From contig NC_088313.1 of the NCBI RefSeq assembly GCF_910592395.1, positions 1,800,501 to 1,864,500 of the forward strand: 64,000 nucleotides of DNA, given 5' to 3'. This DNA is from Lineus longissimus. Its lineage: Eukaryota > Nemertea > Pilidiophora > Heteronemertea > Lineidae. Below are positions 10,512-47,529 of the stretch, one piece after another (the first letter of the stretch is position 1; every line of letters starts with the position of its first letter). Both the position numbers and the translations under genes were made by a program. The notes beneath the pieces were generated by a model. That model ran no database searches. It saw only the letters and a list, made by a program, of their open reading frames with translations, and was not told the origin of the DNA.

Positions 10512-13031
10512 TTACTGGAAGTGTTGTCTTATGAATCTTTGGCGAAATAAGTTGCCTCGTAGGTTAGCTTCATGATGATGCGCTTCCTCTGCTGGCTCTC
10601 GGCGCATATTGGCATCACCATGATAATCATCTGGAAGTGGATCGTTTCTGCGAATGGCCAAGTTGTGGAGACATGCTGTAGCGATGATTATGGCCATATT
10701 GTGCTGCAACTAAAAAAATCATGCCAGTTAGTATAACCGATCGCGAACTGGTATCCAAGCAGATAAAAAGGTTCATCCCCATTTCGCCTACACCCATTTC
10801 GCCTACAAAATTTACCCGTTTCGCCTACTCACCATTTCGCCTACTCACCGTTTCGCCTACACCCATTTCGCCTACTCACCATTTCGCCTACTCACCGTTT
10901 CGCCTACACCCATTTCGCCTATTCACCATTTCGCCTATTACCCATTTTGCCTACATCATTTCAAATGTTTTATGATAGTGACTTCAAATTCAAAAGATGT
11001 TTCAGCCTTCTAGTTTAATTTGAAATGTCTATTGGTGCCAGAATTTTGTAACGCTTTTAGAAATATTCAGTTTATCCAACTAAATACCAACTAAATACTA
11101 TCAGACGAACTGAGTAGGGTCATGAGTAGGGTCATGATTTGGCTGAAAACAGTGGAAATATCATGGTCTCTCAAATTTGTCCAATTTGAAGAAAAAACAT
11201 TTGTGGACAACCACCAGTTTTAATAAAATTTCACCATTTACTCGCCTGACTGTCTGGAATGTCATATCCAAATTTCAGATTCACAACCCGAAGCATTATT
11301 TGATGCAAGGGGGTCAAACTGTGACAATTTAACTGGAAAAAGGCTTAAAAAATCAATGGTGGTCTTGTCTCAAGAGGCCGGGTTGGAATGATAAAGTATG
11401 GTAAAGTTTAACTGGGAAATATGCTATAATATGAAGGAAAAAAACCAAGCTAAACAATTCGTAAAATTGTTCAAATGTCCAGCGCACACCACTCTTTTCC
11501 TTTTTAGTAGGCGAAATGGTGAGTAGGCGTAATGGTGAGTAGGCGAAATGGGTGTAGGCGAAATGGTGAATAGGCGAAATGGGGGTAGGCGAAATGGGTA
11601 ATAGGCGAAATGGGTGTAGGCGAAATTGGTGTAGGCGAAATGGGGGTACACCGATAAAAATTCAGGGTTCACTATTCTGTTGGAAGCCATTACACTGTAA
11701 AAAAACGGTATTAGCCCGGCACCGAAAAATTGTATTGACCAGGTCTGAATATCGTAATTTGGTATTCCAAAATGGTACCGGAAATTCTGAATACCATTTA
11801 TTTGTATTCACTCAAATGTCAATACCAGTTTTTGGTACTGACAGATTCAATACCATTCAATGGTACCAGCTCAGTACCAAATTATAGTATCGCCCCAGTA
11901 CCAAATTATGGTGTTGAGGAAGTCAACACCAAAAAACGGTATAGGTCCTTAATGAATACAAAATTTTGGTGTTGAACCCAGCACCATTTTTTAGTATTCA
12001 GACGGTACCGTTTTTTCAACAATGTAGGCCAATCGGAGTCCTATGGTGTGGTTCAGGTTAGGTGAGGCTTGTAAGCATGAGGTCGATGTCAAATATAGGT
12101 GAGTGGTGGGGTGAAATTTTTTAAATCTCCTGGATTTACTTACTGAACATCGAAGGGTATTTCCCCTACCAACAGCGTGGAATCGTCTTTTCCAAACCCC
12201 AAACGCTCTCTCGATGACCCCTCTTGTCCTCCTTTGGGCTTGATTGTAATTCCGCTCTGCAACGTTTCTTGGTTCACGAACCGGAGTCAACATATATCTG
12301 GTGCACGTGTATGCTGGGTCACCCAGCAAAATACCCTGGAGCTCTCCTGCTCTGAATCTTTGGCAAAGTCGTGATTCCTCAAAGATTCTTGAATTGTGCG
12401 CAGAGCCGTACCATCTGGAGACGACATTGGTGAAGCATAACTCATGGTCACAAACAAGTTGGCAGTTCAGGCTATAGTAACCCTTTCGATTCATGAAACG
12501 CTGGGCATTAATTCCTCCTGGGTTTGCGATGGGAACGTGCGAACCATCGAGAGCACCAATTACACCTGGGAATTGCGCAATATCGCGGAATCCTTGCTGC
12601 ACCCTTAGTCGTTCCGCCTGGGTTTCGGGAAAAGTTATAAAATTTCCCTTTCTATCACATATTTCCCTTGTGACTCGATGGATAGATTCGCCGCAGGCCC
12701 ATTGTGACACACCACAGGTATCTCCAGTGACATGTTGAAATGCACCATTTGCATAAAAACGAAGAGCAATCGCCAGTTGCAAAAGTGGTGTAAGTGCTTG
12801 GTTTCGCCGAGTTGGCCGACGTAGGTCTTCACTGATGAGATCGAGTAGCCATCGAAATGTTTCTTTAGAAATTCGAAAGCGCCTCAAGAACTTCGGGTCT
12901 GACAGTTCCTCTAAAGGATTTTCTCTGTCCCTGAACACCCTCATGCGTCTTCTCTGAATTTCATTTTCATGCTCCTCTCGTTCGTCTTGTGCAAATTCAA
13001 GTATAGCAAGAGCATCCATTCTGCCGACCAC
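10512..13031 (-). CDS. HARBI1-like DDE transposase of the Harbinger element, 2 exons
   Basis: Nuclease that would cut and rejoin the element ends. Exon 1 13031–12144 (296 codons, donor GTAAGT) and exon 2 10709–10512 join in phase 0 to 361 aa. The catalytic triad is present: D162 in GALDGSH, D238 in LGDPAY, E274 in VIERAFGVWKRRF. The family's N-terminal helical region (FRISKETFRWLLDLI) and the C-terminal ACLHNLAIRRNDP after the splice are also typical. Without splicing, the exon 1 frame runs on into an inserted element and stops at 11991; the spliced product is clearly the real one. No stop or frameshift is seen, so the transposase looks intact although its Myb partner is broken. Intron 10710–12143 contains two insertions. 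Confidence 0.9.
10777..11646. mobile_element. Foldback element with minisatellite ends (TTCGCCTAC repeats)
   Basis: The left end is a run of 'CCATTTCGCCTAC(T/A)CA' repeats (10777–10950); the right end is its inverse, 'GTAGGCGAAATGG' repeats (about 11508–11646). The ~550-bp core has no reading frame. The ends are mirror-image tandem arrays, so the element could form a long hairpin. It sits inside the transposase intron and was therefore probably inserted after the Harbinger. Not a named family that I can assign. Confidence 0.75.
11691..12026. mobile_element. MITE with TACA(C/T)TGT ends in transposase intron
   Basis: Left end tacactgtaaaaaaacggta, right end (minus) tacattgttgaaaaaacggt: a ~20-bp terminal inverted repeat. 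The inside is built of short 'GGTATT', 'GGTACC' and 'AATACCA' words on both strands. Noncoding; flanks ccat / ggcc give no clear target duplication. Confidence 0.7.
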
Positions 13032-13238
13032 ACGCCGTAACCTCCTCTACATGTATGAATCATAAGCTTAAACAGCTGCAAAACAAGCCCCCAGGTATGT
13101 TTTTCAATTCCTTTGTTATTTAGACACCCTAGTCTATCTTGGATGACAGTTTTAGACACGTCCAAACTAAACATCCTTCTGTAGTAGCTGTTTATGCTAA
13201 ACGATAGATTAAGACTTGTCTAGGCGATTTAGACTTGT

Positions 13239-13271
13239 CTAAGAGAAAAACACCTTTTATAAGTTCGGGCC
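13239..13271 (-). repeat. Right terminal inverted repeat of the Harbinger element
   Basis: Reverse complement begins GGCCCGAACTTATAAAAGGT and pairs with 8966–8998. Just inside are two AGACTTGTCTA motifs about 20 bp apart (near 13213–13242). Confidence 0.85.
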
Positions 13272-13765
13272 AACATGTTTAAACAAATAGCTTACATGTG
13301 TAGGCCTACACTTCAGTTGAACACAAGACTGCAGTATGACCTTCCTCGGCAGGACATGATGACCAGACAGGACACCGATTTTGGTCCAAGATATTTCAAT
13401 GTTCTAACATTTCACATTTCGCTACAAGAGGAGGAACAACCCTGGCTACCTCACTGGTAACCTGCTCCATGTTGTTCGACCTCTGCAGTCAGGACAGCAA
13501 AAATGACAGCATTTAGGTGAAGAAGGAAAGCACAACGTCGGCACCTGACACACCAAGCCAATGACTGTCAAAATCCTGACAAAATGCCCCGAACTAGCAG
13601 GCCTGAGGGAGTTCTGACCATCTGAAACATGCCTCGGGGCCAGTTCTGCGGTGACCATGACGAATTACGGCAGACAACAGCACTCATCATCAAGACAGGA
13701 CTATCCATCTAAGATGGAGAATGCAGTAGAAAAAAGAAACAGATTTAAAATGTAGAATTTAGTTC
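13272..13765. other. Spacer between Harbinger element and PDCD11 3' end
   Basis: No gene recognised; short open frames only. Confidence 0.4.
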
Positions 13766-13771
13766 TTTATT
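13766..13771 (-). terminator. Poly(A) signal of PDCD11
   Basis: AATAAA on the minus strand, 112 nt after the PDCD11 stop codon, the first canonical signal after it. Confidence 0.65.
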
Positions 13772-13882
13772 CATTCTAAATTTACATATGACATATTACA
13801 GTGCTATAGGCCAACACTCACAAATGTTGGTAACAGAGTTCTTGAAGTGTCCACTTCAACTATGAAATTACATGTACAATTT

Positions 13883-40140
<26,258 letters not shown>

Positions 40141-41276
40141 TTTCAGTGTCTACTTTAAATGGAATAATCAGTAGAGTCTGTAACAAAAGACTGAAAAAGA
40201 CAAGGAATTTTTCTCCATTTAGTTCCGACAATAGGCCCTTTGCTTGATTCGCCAGTACCACCTAGGGTCCCCAAAACAAACTATGTTTACAATAAAATAG
40301 GTTTTAATGGTCAATGACGCCAAAAATGCCTGGCATCTTATACCGTTAAGATCACCTTGTTCCATTCTGGTCAGCGCCCAAACAAACTTTGTGGAGCTAG
40401 AAATCTAACATGCTACTTGTGCGCATTAGAAGCGCGTTCGATTTCTAGCGCCGCGCTTCGGTACGCACCGGACCTCGGGCCTTGAGGTGCATGCCCAGTA
40501 TGATTATGAATCAAGCCCGAACGCTCTCGCATCAGGCCCGAGTAACTTTAGGGTAAAGTAGCTTCAAAGAGAATGACCAGACACACTACCGGATGTGCGT
40601 TAACTACAAAAACGACTCATTACCCTTATTATCATTGAACAATAATTTCACATCCAAATATCAATTTCTTCCAAATGCTATTCTATTTTTGGCTCAAAAA
40701 ATAGTCTGATGCAATAAACTCGTTTCGTGTATTTCACAGAGCCAGCATTTACATAGGTTGACGCTGACCAATTAACATCTATCTCTATCTCGGCTAATTT
40801 CCAACAGTGATGAACAAAAACAAGGTATCCGAGTACCGTATAGCCTAAATCTATGTAGGTATATTTTCTACATAGAAACATACAAAGTGATCTATTATCG
40901 GACAGTCACAATATGGCCTATTTCGCAAAGATTAAGCCATGGATTTGAAATATATGGATATCTATAAGTAGGGTGACTCTGTGGGTAATATGTAAATACT
41001 TCAGTAGACGAAAATTGCGAAGCTCGAAAGAGAAGTGGGTCTGTTTCTAAATTTTCCCATACGCACATGTTTCAGATGGTAGTCGCCATTTTGGCCTGCA
41101 GACCATTTCCAGGAAGACCACAGGGAGTTGTGCTCACATAGCGGTAATTAGAACAATAAATTGCGTTTCAAAATGTTTAATTGAGTGCTCTTATCAGCAT
41201 CATTTGCTTCAAAGCCCTTTGCATAAGTTAGTGCACCAAAATACTTTTTTCATGATCTGCAGACCAGAATGTCAAG
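40141..41276. promoter_or_regulatory. Divergent intergenic region between PDCD11 and TM2D2
   Basis: 1.1 kb between two start codons pointing apart. The part at 40410–40530 is GC-richer than its surroundings (agcgccgcgcttcggtacgc). No TATA box is placed with confidence. Both are housekeeping-type genes, so a shared bidirectional promoter is plausible but unproven. Confidence 0.45.
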
Positions 41277-43572
41277 ATGGAAGCAGTTTTTGCTTCTCTC
41301 TTCATTTTCCTCTTCTTATTTCTCCAATTTCTCGTAATCAGCAACACAACTATCGAACCAGAGGTGCCAGAGTTCAGCTTTGATGAACATAGTGGCATAA
41401 AATATGATCCTAAAAGCCCCTTGATCAAGTGTACTTATTTGTAAGTGGTCAACAATTGAACAAAGTCCAAAATCAACAAAGTTTAAAAACCAGGCTCATC
41501 ATGATTGATGATCATATAGCCTATAGGCCTAGCACTGCATGGTAAGGGATCCAACTATGCAGTGCTATGAACATTATCTTCCGTGCCTGCTATGAAGAAA
41601 TAGAATCAAATAAACCCTGTAATATGAGCAAGTGCAAGGAGATAATTTTATTTATTGTCAGTTTCTTGTACTAAATTCAGGCCCTTGCAGTTCCTGGAAT
41701 GCGACACCCCAGTTGATCTGACTGGTAACGAGACAGCCAGAGATTCTCTCGGATATGGATGTACGAAGGTAAGGCCTCATTACAATGAAACGAATGAATT
41801 CACCCCGGCTATTCAGATCTGCATTCTGATGGGTGACTGCCAATTGGACAATCTGGACTTCAAAAGCAAGGAAACAAACATGTCCCTGTCCACTTATTGC
41901 TGATCAGGGCATACAATGTCGTAAACCTGCCCGAGCCATTGTACCCAATGGAAAATTTTCTATGAAGTCTCATAAAATCGTCTTGTACTGCAAGAAGCCA
42001 TTGTATATCATAATTTAAATGCTTGTAGTTGGATCAAGAGATTTTCTGGTGCTATATTGGTTCAAATCCCTTCTGGTTACTCTTCCTCCACGAGAGCTGA
42101 GATCAACTTAAGGCTAAACTTTAGAATCCCCGATCGGAAATGACGTAGTTTGATCGCATTCAACTATAAATCCATTGAACAGTGGTGCTTGGTTAGTCAA
42201 CCGATGCCCTTTTTTTGGGGTGTGATCGGGGATTTTAAACTCGTTCCCAACTTAAATATAGCAGAGCATATCAGTAGCCTATTTTTCCCAAGCAGATATT
42301 TTCTTTGAGGTTTATCTTGTAAATTGTACTGTTCTTTCCAGTGGGGAGGGGAGAAATATGAAGAAGTCCAAAATACGTCTGTGATGTGTCGAGTGCTGAC
42401 TGGCATTGAGTGCTATGGAGAAAGAGCATTCCTAAAAGATGGATTTCCTTGTATAAAGTTAGTATACTGAAGATCATAACACAATAGCATTCCGCGAAGT
42501 TACTATTTATAGCTCACAAGGTCATTTGCATAAGATATTGATGACGTTTTAGTCACGTGACAGTCGGACATCGACACTTATTTCCACGCATTTGAGCTCA
42601 TTTCAAAGTCAATTATCTTTGACCCTGCATTGTTTTTAGCATGAATGATACCATAGAGTCAGAGAGAGAAATATTCAGAACAATTATGTAGTATTTCCAA
42701 CACTCGGACATGTGCCAGATTGAATCTAACTGCCCTTGTTAGAAAGCCTGAATCCATTACGAAACCGCATGTTTGTCCGACATTGCCTGTAATTCAGCGA
42801 TGGGGAAATAGAGGGCAGCAGCGGCAGTGACCTCATCTTCGCGGAATGCTATTCCATACACTGACTGTCTCATCAACCTAGAAATATTTGCATTCACATT
42901 TTTTTCATTTTATGGGGTTGTACAAACACTGAATTAAATGTACACAAATGTAGCAATCTCATGAAACGGGCTGCGAATATTTCTGGGTCAACCTTAATTA
43001 GAATTATTTGTTAAGTGCAAACTTGCTCCAGAAAAATCTTTAAATGAACAACACTACGTCTAAGTTTGAGCTTGCTGAATATCATTACAGTAGCACTAAA
43101 CGTTTTGCTTTTTTTTCAGATATAATGGTCACTATTTTGTAACGACGCTAATTTACTCTGTGCTACTTGGCTTCCTTGGAATGGACCGATTTTGTTTAGG
43201 ACACACTGGTAAGAAATTCATTGAAAACTATTCTCTACTTACACCTTTCAAAAACATAGAGAAGTTTTGCTGTGGGCTTATAGTTTGGTTTAAGATGTTC
43301 AGAAATGTTGCAAATTGCTCTCATTTCAAAGAAGACGAGGGAGCTAGGGGTAATAATGTGAAGCGCTTTGAGCGACTGAAACCAGTTGGATTTAGCACTA
43401 TATAAGTCTCATAATAATAATAACACGGTTCCACATTTTCTTTCTAGGTACAGCAGTAGGGAAACTTCTGACCCTGGGTGGAGTTGGAATTTGGTGGATT
43501 GTGGATGTGATCCTGTTGGTGACTGGAGGCCTTTTGCCAGCTGATGGAAGTAACTGGGTGCCATATTACTGA
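41277..43572 (+). CDS. TM2D2: TM2 domain-containing protein 2, 5 exons
   Basis: Small two-pass membrane protein with a luminal Cys-rich region and a TM2 domain; the animal family has been genetically linked to Notch signalling. Exons 41277–41440, 41681–41768, 42342–42457, 43120–43208 and 43448–43572 join in frame to 193 aa. A hydrophobic signal peptide (residues 4–22, [17 protein letters not shown]) is followed by [36 protein letters not shown] and [11 protein letters not shown], then the TM2 core: [20 protein letters not shown] with the DRF motif between the two helices, [20 protein letters not shown], and the typical end [12 protein letters not shown]. Intron 3 contains a 371-bp MITE. Assignment to TM2D2 rather than TM2D1/3 rests on the CxxPVD…GNxTA region and the C-terminus. 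Confidence 0.93.
42483..42853 (-). mobile_element. 371-bp MITE with AATAGCATTCCGCGAAG ends, copy 1
   Basis: Both ends carry AATAGCATTCCGCGAAG in inverted orientation. Lies in TM2D2 intron 3, reversed relative to copies 2 and 3. Contains tcacgtgac and gctataaatag (in complement here). Confidence 0.9.
43361..43425 (+). repeat. SINE-type tail in TM2D2 intron 4
   Basis: 'gtgaagcgctttgagcgact' … 'gcactatataagtctcataa' (TAA)n. A common short-repeat 3' end; no head identified nearby. Confidence 0.45.
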
Positions 43573-43614
43573 GGACTTCGAATGATGTCCTGAATTGTCA
43601 AGGGTTGTTCGCAA

Positions 43615-43745
43615 TCGATATACCGATCTAGTGGTTAAGGCATAGGCCTTGTGAATAGAAGGTTGAGGGTTCAAGGCCCACTGATAACCTCTTTCCGATG
43701 CGGCCGGTTGTTTAGCCGCCAGCTTGTTCAATATAGGGTACAAAC
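43615..43745 (+). repeat. tRNA-derived SINE in TM2D2 3' flank
   Basis: 'gatctagtggttaaggcat' (A box) then 'gagggttcaaggccca' (B box), 35–45 bp apart, about 50 bp after the TM2D2 stop. Tail not resolved; may be within the 3' UTR. Confidence 0.5.
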
Positions 43746-44629
43746 TGCCTTCTTGCCAGGCACCTGGCATAAGAAATAGGAATTTCGAAGTGAGGAGTGT
43801 CTCATAAGCCATAGCTGGCTATCCCTTTCATTAGGGGTGACACTATGATAAACAAAATTAACTTTTCTGTCAAATTTCATATTTCTTTGTGAAGAGTTTT
43901 TTGTCGGCGTGTCCTCCAAAGAAAGTTCAGAATTGAACACTGAGAACTAGTTCTGAGAACAGTTTTAATTTTCAGTGCTTCAGCTGCAGTTTTGAACAGG
44001 TTGTATTGGGTAACTTTTCCTAATTACAATCATGTTGTGGTTCGTGAAGGGTTATTTACTCTCGATAAACTGATGAATTTAATCATGCAGTGAGATTTTC
44101 TTCTGCAATTTTGCTCTGGCTGGTGTGAGGCATTCAAAAATTTCAAACTTGACTTCTAACGGTTTTAGATGTACAAACCAGGAAGTCCAAAAGGAATTTC
44201 TACTGAACATTTGCTAGAAATCCTGTTTGCAGTAATAGAATGATCACAGCAATGGTCTTGGGGATAGTATTTGGAGAGAATTTTTTTTAATTTAATAGAT
44301 TTTCCGGCAAGCCATCCACTGCCAGGCTTAAAGTTTTGTACATAGAATATTATGTAAATAAGTATCCTGTAAATAACTTCATGTTGTCCTCTGTAATTTA
44401 TTAAAATAAGTCTAATGTTAAATTACGCTTCATTTCTTTTTTTGGCTAGCATGTTTTATGAAATGGATTCCTTGCAGTGCTAGTGGATTTTGGGATTAAA
44501 AACTTGGCCAGAAATGTGTGTCACAACCTAACTTGTCTTGAGGTCACCATTGTCAATCGGGCACTGATGTTGTGCTGATCTCTGGAAGCTCCGGGCAAGA
44601 GGATGCCATAAGTCTCGAGGTACTATCTT

Positions 44630-44965
44630 GGTGCCACATCAAAGCTCCTGGCACATTCATAACTAGTCTGGAGGACACCGTTGTGACTTTTCAGACTGTC
44701 CAATCTTGGGGCCACATGAAAGCTCCTGGCACATTCATAACTACTGTCTGGAGGACACCGTTATGGCACCTTTCAGACTGTCCAATCTTGGGGCCACATG
44801 AAAGCTCCTGGCACATTCATAACTACTGTCTGGAGGACACCGTTATGGCACCTTTCAGACTGTCCAATCTTGGGGCCACATGAAAGCGTCTGGCAGAGGT
44901 CATAACTACTGTCTGGAGGACACCACTATGGCACTATTCAGACGGTCCAATCTTGGTGCCAGCAA
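44630..44965 (+). repeat. 82-bp tandem repeat, ~4 copies
   Basis: The unit contains 'ccacatgaaagctcctggca', 'ctgtctggaggacaccgtta' and 'cagactgtccaatcttgggg', with starts near 44633, 44713, 44795 and 44877. The first and last copies are diverged. The open frame across it is not a gene. Confidence 0.85.
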
Positions 44966-46626
44966 TATCTATGGGAGCTCCAGGCATTGGTCAGGACAAC
45001 TTCTGTCTGGACACCACACTTGTCCCATGGTCTGATCCTGCCTGCTATTAGAAGCTCAAGGCAATTAATGATAGATCACAACCTATACTCTCAATCAAAT
45101 GAGAAAAAAACCAACTATTTCAAAACAGTTTTGATACATTTATTATTGAGATTCATCAGCATACAAAATGAGTTTGGCAATATAGTGTACATTCACGCTA
45201 AAATTGTGCAACAAGCTTGCTCCACTGCGTAAATGCAATTACTCTGGCACATCTAAAGAGCAAACAAACTTAAACACAACCAAATATATTTCTGATAACC
45301 TATCTGATGTAAAAAAATTTAAAGTATTCAGATCAAGTTCAAAGTGTGATTGTGCACTGAAATAAAATGCTTCAGCAGAACATTATTATGCCCATTCATC
45401 AGTGGTTACATAATCACATCATTTGTTCAGACACCAGTCTCGGAGTCTGGACAGTTCACCTTGAATCAGTGACTAGAATCAAGCTGGTTCAATATATAAA
45501 GAAATAAAGAAACAAAAACAAAAAATCTCAATGAGTACTGTTAAAAAACACACAAATAAAATATGGCACATCAAAAATCATCATAGAAAGTTTGATTCAG
45601 CTTTCGAGTATACTATGCAGACTAAAAAATACTGAATGGTGGGACCGGTCCAGTTTGGAAGGTTTTGTTCCAAGCCTACGGTTACGTTCCAAGCCTATGC
45701 TTCGAACATGAGAAATACTGTGGCACTGTAAAGTTTGTGACACAAGTACAGAAAACAAGTCATAGACTTTAAAGTTTGAGTCGCGTAAAGTAGAGGAGCG
45801 ATATGATTTTTAACTCGTGGCTTACTCCGAATCACAGACCTTTTACCGATATTTTCAGTCCCTCTGACACAATGGGCCATTGACTACAACAAAAAATATT
45901 CTCCAGGATGAAGTGAGTATTGCTATTAAAGGCCATCGCTGCTCGTTAAATATTTGAAATTAGTAACTGAATTTGAAAATTTCAAATTGTGTAAAAACGT
46001 ACTGATTATCAATTTCAACAATGCCATGTGTAGACAGGTATACAACTACTTTAAATACCACATTTCAGCAAATTCGTATGCATAATAACTGCATTGCGTC
46101 AATAATAACTGAACTGCGTCATTGCGTATTACTGCATTTCTATTTATCTGGAGCACCAGTAATTACGAACGGCGAGTCCCTTTCATACTACTAAGTACAG
46201 ATGGCAAATGATAATAAGATACTGTTGTTACAAGATGATTAAAAATCGATCCATTAGAATATATAAAAAGAATACAGTCACTCGTAACTATCCAGTCCAG
46301 TTTGTTGATCTGTGTTCAAGTTCAGTATTACCAGTAAATGAAAATTCAGTACAAAATCGCACCAAAAAAATTAATACAAATTTATAAAAGATCATGATTA
46401 TCTTATAAAGCTTTGAAACCAGCGTTGTAGAAAGTCTCTTGTTATCACATTCCTAGTATCTATATTGCTTCATGATATGGCGAGTCCAAAATACTGTTGC
46501 GATTTGATTATTAGTACAAATTAATACTTTAAAAGTGTATCACATTCCAATCTATATTGCTTCATGAATTATGAATCCAAAAAATACTGTTGCAGTTTGA
46601 GTATTCGATACAAATTGATAGTTTCA

Positions 46627-46999
46627 AATAGCATTCTGCGAAGATGACGTCACTGAAGCTGCTGCCCTCTATTTCCCCATCGCTGAATTACAGGCAATGT
46701 CGGACAAACATGCGGTTTCGTAATGGATTCAGGCTTTCTAACTAGGGCAGTTATAGATTCAATCTGGCACATGTCCAAGGGTTGGAAATACTACATAATT
46801 GTTCTGAATATTTCTCTCTCTGACTCTATGGTATCATTCATGCTAAAAACAATGCAGGGTCAAAGATTATTGACTTTGAAATAAGCTCAAATGCGTAGAA
46901 ATAAGTGTCGATGTCCGACTGTCACGTGACTAAAACGTCATCAATATCTTATGCAAATGACCTTGTGAGCTATAAATAGTAACTTCGCGGAATGCTATT
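46627..46999 (+). mobile_element. 371-bp MITE family, copy 2
   Basis: Ends aatagcattctgcgaag / cttcgcggaatgctatt. In this copy the inverted match extends outwards to 'atagtttca' / 'tgaaactat'. Contains a perfect CRE (tgacgtca), tcacgtgac and gctataaatag. Confidence 0.9.
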
Positions 47000-47529
47000 G
47001 TGAAACTATGCTATTGCATATAACAAAATGACCCCAAAGACAAGACTAGGCCGTTCAAAGCATTCTCCGTGAAATGACCAGACACTGAAGATGCACTTAA
47101 GACTCAGAACCAGAGAGCCTTATTGAACAAACAAATTTGAAGAAATCTACGCCTTTCTTAAACTCCTGGATCCGTCCCTGAAATTTATAATTTTATGGAA
47201 AACCATTGGCTAGGTTTTTTTTTTCATGTCGAGTTTAATTTTACACTAGATACTGCTTTCATGGATCAGTTTGTAAAGGTAGAGTCAAGAGGGGTGCAAA
47301 CGACCCCCGGGGAAAAGATTGTCGGAATTGACTGGGAAAATTTCAAAAGCTATTTGAAATGATAATGAATTGCCCTGTATTTTTTAAAAACGACCCCCCC
47401 CTCTGAAAATTCTGGCTAGGCCTAAGGTATTTTATGAAGGGGAGTTCCCATTTACTGCCGATGAAACATATGACTCGTCCAAGCACGTCAGCCTCCTTCA
47501 AACCAGTGCATTAGGACCAACTCCTGAAA

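Larger units (their letters stand above)
8966..13271. mobile_element. PIF/Harbinger DNA transposon, complete, ~4.3 kb
   Basis: Both ends carry the same terminal inverted repeat: left GGGCCGAACTTATAAAGCGT, right (minus) GGCCCGAACTTATAAAAGGT, continuing as GTTTTTCT for about 33 bp with few mismatches. Between them lie the two genes that autonomous Harbingers carry, in convergent orientation: a Myb/SANT-like DNA-binding gene (+) and a DDE transposase (−). Flanking trinucleotides are cac / aac, an imperfect match, so the 3-bp target duplication is not clean. Subterminal AGAC…GTCT-type motifs recur on both sides (near 9032–9115 and 13125–13250) and are candidate protein-binding sites. Two later insertions sit in the transposase intron. 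Confidence 0.9.
43573..47529. other. Intergenic between TM2D2 and cofilin
   Basis: No coding gene recognised. Contains a tRNA-like SINE, an 82-bp tandem repeat and a 371-bp MITE copy, listed separately. The UTRs of TM2D2 and cofilin converge here; several AATAAA/TTTATT words exist, but none can be assigned. Confidence 0.5.

Noticed and set aside
11991-12143. C-terminal extension of the transposase in the unspliced frame
   Set aside because: The frame crosses a GTAAGT donor and runs into a MITE; the conserved C-terminus is found in the downstream exon at 10709–10512.
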